A DNA stretch of 8,641 nt from Glaciimonas sp. Lineage in GTDB: Bacteria > Pseudomonadota > Gammaproteobacteria > Burkholderiales > Burkholderiaceae. The stretch lies in NCBI GenBank assembly GCA_014377145.1, contig JACMQE010000290.1:1-8641 (forward strand). Reading direction: 5' to 3'. The notes under the pieces are model-generated. The model made no database searches and was not told where the DNA came from. It saw nothing but the letters and a program-made list of their open reading frames with translations. A program made the translations under genes and the position numbers. Positions 5,995 to 8,641 of the stretch are shown here, in pieces (within the stretch, counting starts at the first letter, position 1; each line of letters begins with the position of its first letter).

Positions 5995-6936
5995 CTAAAC
6001 TCCTGTATTAAAGTGCGCGCGTGGGTTAAAAGTTGACTCGGCGGCAAGTTGCCCGAATAACACCTCTTCACGTGGCGTCGCGGGTTTCGGAACCTCGATC
6101 CTGACCACTGCAAACAAATTTCCGGCTTCACCACCTACCGAGGGCAAACCACGCTTCGCCAAACGAAATTGACGATTCGCAGCAGTCGCCGCAGGAACCA
6201 TCAACTCCACTTTTCCGCCCAACGTCGGCACATGTACGTTGGCACCTAATACGGCCTCCCATGGCGTCAATGGTAGATCAATATAAAGATCTTTTCCGCT
6301 AATCCGATACAACGAATGCGGGATCAACACCATAATCACATATAGATCCCCATTTTTCCCACCATTACTACCCTGGCCGCCCTTACCTGGTAAGCGCAAG
6401 CGCTGACCATCTTCCGCCCCTTCTGGGACTTTTACCCTAAAAGTTCTTGATACGCGATGTTGCAGGCCCTGCTGATCATATTCCGGCAAATTTAAACTAA
6501 CGTCAATTTCCCCACCGGCATAAATTTGCTCCAGCGTAATCGATGCTTTCACTTCATAATCCTGACCGTACACAGGCCGATGTTGATGCGGCTGACTACC
6601 TGCATGACGTGACGCAGAAAAGGTTGCCAGAATATCTGCCATATCCACGTCTTCGAAACCACCATCAGACGCATTAAACGAATGCTTCCAGTCTTGCGGC
6701 GGTTGTACATTTTCGCCAGCTTGATGACGTCCTAGCTGGTTATAGGCATCGCGCTTTTCTGGATCTTTGAGTGTGGCGTAGGCTTCGGCAACTTCTTTAA
6801 ATTTATCTTCACCCCCCGGATCTTTAGAGACGTCCGGATGATATTTATGTGCCAGTTTGCGGTACGCCTGTTTAATGTCGGCAGCCGTGGCGTCTCGCTC
6901 AACACCGAGAGCGCTGTAATAATCTTTAAATTTCAT
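5995..6936 (-). CDS. cbpA: CbpA, DnaJ-type co-chaperone and curved-DNA-binding protein
   Basis: CbpA stimulates the ATPase of DnaK and in E. coli also binds curved DNA in stationary phase. From ATG 6936 it is 313 residues, against 306 in E. coli. The J-domain is residues 1-70 with HPD at 33-35 (KLAHKYHPDVSKDPGGEDKF). A flexible linker follows, then two beta-rich C-terminal domains (QDYEVKASITLEQIYAGGEI, then PEGAEDGQRLRLPGKGGQG, NGDLYVIMVLIPHSLYRI, and in domain II LTPWEAVLGANVHVPTLGGK). The DnaJ zinc-finger is absent, as expected for CbpA. A TTG at 6948 could add four residues, but the ATG matches the family start. It is transcribed with cbpM. An inverted 6-bp repeat (6987-7000) lies about 50 bases upstream and may be an operator. 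The gene is clean, unlike its flanks. Confidence 0.97.
   Translation of the reverse strand: MKFKDYYSALGVERDATAADIKQAYRKLAHKYHPDVSKDPGGEDKFKEVAEAYATLKDPEKRDAYNQLGRHQAGENVQPPQDWKHSFNASDGGFEDVDMADILATFSASRHAGSQPHQHRPVYGQDYEVKASITLEQIYAGGEIDVSLNLPEYDQQGLQHRVSRTFRVKVPEGAEDGQRLRLPGKGGQGSNGGKNGDLYVIMVLIPHSLYRISGKDLYIDLPLTPWEAVLGANVHVPTLGGKVELMVPAATAANRQFRLAKRGLPSVGGEAGNLFAVVRIEVPKPATPREEVLFGQLAAESTFNPRAHFNTGV
6000..6004 (-). promoter_or_regulatory. Ribosome binding site of cbpM inside cbpA
   Basis: AGGAG on the minus strand sits seven bases before the cbpM ATG and within the last codons of cbpA. It fixes the cbpM start at 5992 and supports coupled expression of the two genes. Confidence 0.7.
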
Positions 6937-6986
6937 ATTCCAAGCCAAAATAAATGTTCAAAAATGCGCATATTGAATAACGCTTA

Positions 6987-7000
6987 TCTTAGTGCTAAGA
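6987..7000. promoter_or_regulatory. Inverted repeat in the cbpA leader, possible operator
   Basis: TCTTAG-TG-CTAAGA is a perfect 6-bp inverted repeat 50 bases upstream of the cbpA start. It contains AGTGCTAA, the half-site of the heat-shock CIRCE element, but the second half-site at the proper spacing is absent. It may still bind a regulator. Confidence 0.35.
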
Positions 7001-7036
7001 CTAATCCTGCTTTATCTATAACAAATTGAATGCAAC

Positions 7037-7054
7037 AGCCGCAATGCAGCGGCT
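7037..7054. terminator. Weak hairpin between the helicase remnant and cbpA
   Basis: AGCCGC (7037-7042) and GCGGCT (7049-7054) form a 6-bp GC-rich stem with a 6-base loop. On the minus strand it lies after the helicase remnant's stop (7088-7090) and before cbpA. No T tract follows, so it is a weak terminator candidate. Confidence 0.3.
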
Positions 7055-7087
7055 AACACTATGCGCGCAAAATTCTGACCATACGGC

Positions 7088-7735
7088 TTAAATTTTCTCC
7101 TCTGACAAAGCGCTATCTTGACTCATTTCCAGCACACTTTCTGAGTTGTCGTGTAGCTTCTCTAAAGCCGATTCCGCTAATTTTTTATGTAGCACTTTTT
7201 CCAACGTCAGCATTTCTCGCTCGGTGTCAGTCCACCAAATGCGGTGCAAGGTCCAACCTCATCCCTCCAGCACCAATTGCCGTAAGCGGTCACGATCTTT
7301 GACATTCGGCAGCGAATGATAAGTTGCACCATCACTCCCCCCAAACGTGTCGGGTTGATGCGGATACGCCACCCCGCTAGCAAACCGGTAGTACGAACAT
7401 TCGACCTGAAGATGGACTATCCAAACCCGATTACGATGGCTCGAATCAATTCTATCTCAAATGGGCTATCGCGCTCGCGCCCTTCCGAAGGATTATTCTA
7501 TGAGCGCCTGCACACCTTTTTGTGCAAATTTCAGATAAATTTTAAGATCGATTACACCGATTGAACGGGTCCGCGAAATATCAATATCTTTGGGCCGTAC
7601 CGAACTGACGATCGTAAAGCCCAGCCGCGTCCGCGTGATCGCGACAGTCAGATGGCGCTGTCCACCTTTCCTACTCGACGGATCAAATTCTCTCTGATAT
7701 TACACAAAACCCAAACCAACACTAAACAGCTTTCC
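7088..7735 (-). pseudogene. C-terminal remnant of an SF1 helicase with a Vsr-like nuclease domain (DUF4011/DUF3320 type)
   Basis: On the minus strand one frame reads KLFSVGLGFV, a stop at 7700-7702, then REFDPSSRKGGQRHLTVAIT and RTR. This matches helicase motifs V and VI (family: FSVGYG, then GGERRLNVAITRAR). It continues VRPKDIDISRTRSIGVIDLK and KFAQKGVQALIE before a stop. Across further shifts the Vsr-like nuclease part follows: SPFEIELIRAI, GWIVHLQVECS, DGATYHSLPNVKDRDRLRQL, a TGA in VLEG-stop-GW, and LHRIWWTDTEREMLTLEKVL to a stop at 7088-7090. The family RIDLGV nuclease motif reads RFASGV, so its Asp is lost. The full protein would be well over a thousand residues, and everything before motif V is gone. 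Related helicase-Vsr proteins include anti-phage defence proteins, but a defence role here is an inference. Confidence 0.75.
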
Positions 7736-7953
7736 AATTTAATGGTGATGCGACTAATTATCATCTTGGGATGCCAAATATTCGGCAACCGCTTCCTTCT
7801 GCCAGTTGCATGCCGCTTCACTTCACCAAATTTACACATCCCTTGATAAGGCTGAATATGCAAACAATCTGACACTTTCTGTAAAAATACCTGAACCGGC
7901 TTAGCACATTTCTCGCGTTTAAAAGTCAGGGTACGAGATGGTTTATTAGACAT
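7648..7953 (-). CDS. Small basic protein of unknown family, probably frameshifted near its end
   Basis: The start is ATG 7953, 22 bases after the methyltransferase stop and with AAGG a few bases before it, so it is probably co-transcribed. The product begins MSNKPSRTLTFKREKCAKPV, then QVFLQKVSDCLHIQPYQGMC and KFGEVKRHA. I do not recognise it. The open frame runs to 7648 (101 residues). From about 7815 the other frame gives a more natural ending (WQKEAVAEYLASQDDN, stop 7754-7756), which would make a protein of about 65 residues with one lost or gained base near RHAT. The region 7648-7735 also encodes the helicase remnant in a different frame, which supports the shorter version. It has no signal peptide or membrane segment. 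Confidence 0.45.
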   Translation of the reverse strand: MSNKPSRTLTFKREKCAKPVQVFLQKVSDCLHIQPYQGMCKFGEVKRHATGRRKRLPNIWHPKMIISRITIKLESCLVLVWVLCNIRENLIRRVGKVDSAI

Positions 7954-7975
7954 GGTTTTGCCTTGATTCATTAAA

Positions 7976-8641
7976 TCAACACGCCGCAAGACGCCACAGC
8001 GAAGTCACTTCTGCCGCACGTGCAGCGTGCAACGGATCAGCCGCATCAGCCACTTTCGGATGATGCGGTTTTACGTCCATCCGTCCGATAATAGTTAAGC
8101 CAGCTTTTCCAATCCAACCCAACAGTGTTGCCCTTGAACGTAAAGTCAGGTGTTCCGCCAGATCGGAGAGTATCAGCCATGCCTCGCCACCCGGTGCAAG
8201 GTGCGCTGCCACCCCATTCAGGAAACCGCACAACATCTGACTATCAGGATCATAAACCGCATATTCGATAGGCGAAATAGGACGTGCCGGAAGCCATGGC
8301 GGATTACAGACAATCAGCGGTGCACGGCCCGGCGGAAACAAATCAGCCTGCACGATCTCCACCTGCTGGCGCAACCCGAGCCGCATCAGATTTTCCTTCG
8401 CGCATGCTAACGCACGCACATTCTGATCAGTCGCCACCACCCGCGCAAATCCTCTGCGCGCTAAAACCGCGGCCAATACACCAGTCCCAGTGCCAATATC
8501 AAACGCCAAACTTGTCACTTTTAATGGGGCTTGCGCCACGAGGTTGATATATTCGCCACGAACTGGTGAAAACACGCCGTAATGGGGATGAATGCGATCA
8601 TCAAGCGCCGGAATTTCAACACCTTTTTTCCGCCACTCGTG
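7976..8641 (-). CDS. Class I SAM-dependent methyltransferase, N-terminus beyond right edge
   Basis: The frame is open from the window edge to TGA 7976-7978 (221 residues visible). It begins HEWRKKGVEIPALDDRIHPH, then YGVFSPVRGEY. Motif I (FDIGTGTGVLAAVLARRG) binds S-adenosylmethionine, VVATDQN gives the acidic end of strand 2, and VCNPPWLPARP is the NPPW-type motif IV found in PrmC/RsmC-like enzymes that methylate an amide or amino nitrogen. The ending AARAAEVTSLWRLAA is typical of a family I associate with beta- and gammaproteobacteria. The substrate is unknown. It could be a protein glutamine or an RNA base. The sequence looks richer in G and C than the decayed part of the window and is free of stops, which indicates selection. 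The small gene at 7953 follows closely. Confidence 0.85.
   Translation of the reverse strand, partial: HEWRKKGVEIPALDDRIHPHYGVFSPVRGEYINLVAQAPLKVTSLAFDIGTGTGVLAAVLARRGFARVVATDQNVRALACAKENLMRLGLRQQVEIVQADLFPPGRAPLIVCNPPWLPARPISPIEYAVYDPDSQMLCGFLNGVAAHLAPGGEAWLILSDLAEHLTLRSRATLLGWIGKAGLTIIGRMDVKPHHPKVADAADPLHAARAAEVTSLWRLAAC

Noticed and set aside
8150..8547. Two plus-strand open frames
   Set aside because: They are opposite-strand shadows of the methyltransferase gene, whose motifs I and IV are clear.

Overview
This window is a patchwork of decayed genes with a few intact ones, most likely from a proteobacterium. The grounds are a cbpA-cbpM pair, remnants resembling arfB, yceI and fnr, and an IS3 relative of a type I associate with Nitrosomonas and its kin. 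A betaproteobacterium is my best guess, but it is weak. The many premature stops, frameshifts and truncated mobile elements suggest a lineage under relaxed or drifting selection, such as a host-associated or IS-expanded genome. Poor sequencing is a less likely explanation, because long frames such as cbpA and the terminal methyltransferase gene are clean, and several of the stops are simple Trp-to-stop or Arg-to-stop substitutions.

Layout. 1-674 (minus): IS6-family transposase remnant running off the left edge. 733-1452 (plus): IS3-family orfA/orfB remnant, fused in frame to an unrecognised coding-like tail (to 1692). 1693-1966: no gene, but two strong hairpins. 1967-2284 (minus): unrecognised open frame. 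2300-2822 (plus): a DinJ/RelB-type antitoxin, intact, followed by a YafQ-type toxin split by an exact 8-bp tandem duplication. 2844-3065 (minus): ISAs1-family transposase fragment. 3066-3997: a decayed stretch with no recognisable gene but a perfect 17-bp inverted repeat. 3998-4398 (minus): broken arfB, with divergent broken yceI at 4506-5066 (plus). 5089-5538 (plus): FNR/CRP regulator remnant lacking its DNA-binding domain.

The intact block is cbpA-cbpM (6936 down to 5639, minus strand), a two-gene operon for a DnaJ-type co-chaperone and its modulator. Upstream of it on the same strand lies the C-terminal remnant of a large SF1 helicase with a Vsr-like nuclease domain (7088-7735). Before that come a small unrecognised gene (from 7953) and a class I SAM-dependent methyltransferase gene that runs off the right edge (7976-8641).

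Functionally, the working genes seem to be cbpA, cbpM, the methyltransferase, the antitoxin and perhaps the small genes. Ribosome rescue (ArfB), YceI, an FNR-type regulator and a possible nucleic-acid-targeting helicase-nuclease have been lost from this locus. I see no new multi-gene system. The most unusual feature is the toxin split by a tandem duplication that also creates an ATGA stop-start overlap.
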